Below the pieces are notes generated by a model. It was not told the DNA's origin. It saw nothing but the letters and a program-made list of their open reading frames with translations, and searched no databases. Made by a program: the position numbers and the translations under genes. DNA of 7,579 nt from an archaeon (GTDB lineage: Archaea > Nanobdellota > Nanobdellia > Woesearchaeales > GW2011-AR9). Positions within the stretch are counted from its first letter, which is position 1. Each line of letters begins with the position of its first letter. The stretch is from positions 2,382 through 9,960 of the forward strand of contig JAHFRS010000029.1 of the NCBI GenBank assembly GCA_023266155.1, in the 5' to 3' direction. Of this stretch, positions 7,447 to 7,579 are shown in pieces.

Positions 7447-7518
7447 GATTGATATTCGATGATTGATATTCGATGATTGATGCTGATCAGGATTAATGTT
7501 TGATGATTGATGTTTGAG
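7431..7518. repeat. Degenerate 44-base tandem duplication overlapping the giant gene's start
   Basis: The halves 7431-7474 and 7475-7518 match at 35 of 44 positions by eye, and most differences are transitions. Within each half there is a 14-base sub-repeat of the gattgatattcgat type; copies at 7447-7460 and 7461-7474 are identical, and diverged copies lie at 7491-7504 and 7505-7518. The left half includes the ATG at 7444-7446 and the codons for the first six residues. Confidence 0.85.
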
Positions 7519-7532
7519 ATTTTATTTTAATT
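7519..7532 (-). promoter_or_regulatory. Possible TATA-like / -10 element upstream of the giant gene
   Basis: On the minus strand this reads aattaaaataaaat, the most A+T-rich stretch before the gene. In an archaeon it would be a fair TATA-box candidate, giving an untranslated leader of about 50 bases that contains the tandem repeat. In a bacterium the internal TAAAAT could be a -10 element, but no clear -35 partner is seen. The assignment rests on composition and position only. Confidence 0.22.
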
Positions 7533-7579
7533 CTGGTTTTTGTACCACAATACTTTTTTCATGTAAAGTAGCAAAGAGA

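Noticed and set aside
7447..7518. Short repeats considered as a CRISPR array
   Set aside because: The 14-base units are directly adjacent or interrupted only by diverged copies, with no unique spacers of constant length.
7527..7562. Eleven-residue minus-strand micro-ORF (MKKVLWYKNQN) upstream of the giant gene
   Set aside because: No ribosome site is visible and it is too short to separate from chance; it overlaps the candidate promoter.

Overview
The window holds one co-directional cluster on the minus strand, with almost no non-coding DNA. Reading in the direction of transcription (right to left) there are three genes. The first is a very large, cysteine-rich, apparently exported multidomain protein of 1781 residues. 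After a 23-base gap comes a complete AlbA_2/Schlafen-type ATP-binding regulator of 458 residues (COG2865-like). After another 54 bases comes a second, related gene that runs off the left edge. This second gene lacks nearly the whole AlbA_2 segment and the NPGG motif of the ATP-binding fold. No RNA gene, CRISPR array, transposase, integrase or phage gene was seen.

Host: the sequence does not settle it. UGA and UAG are both used as stops, so the UGA-recoded CPR lineages are unlikely. Shine-Dalgarno signals are weak or absent at all three starts. The giant exported protein has a fibronectin III and Ig-like N-terminus followed by a long cysteine-rich body, and resembles the uncharacterised surface proteins I associate with DPANN archaea (Woesearchaeota/Pacearchaeota type). 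A CPR or other bacterium remains possible. I treat the host call as low-confidence inference.

Region by region (plus-strand coordinates): 1-646 AlbA_2-less paralogue, 3' end missing; 647-700 short spacer with no clear ribosome site; 701-2077 full AlbA_2 / GHKL-like ATPase / winged-helix regulator with a KTVE tetrapeptide-repeat linker; 2078-2100 spacer; 2101-7446 giant exported protein; 7431-7518 a degenerate 44-base tandem duplication that covers the giant gene's start codon; 7519-7579 AT-rich leader with a possible promoter.

The points most worth a second look are the paired regulators (one with and one without the AlbA_2 domain, each with its own tetrapeptide-repeat linker), the giant protein with 38 cysteines all located after residue 427, and the start codon placed inside a tandem repeat. 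The close spacing suggests the exported protein and the cytosolic regulators could share a transcript, but no functional link between them can be shown from sequence alone.
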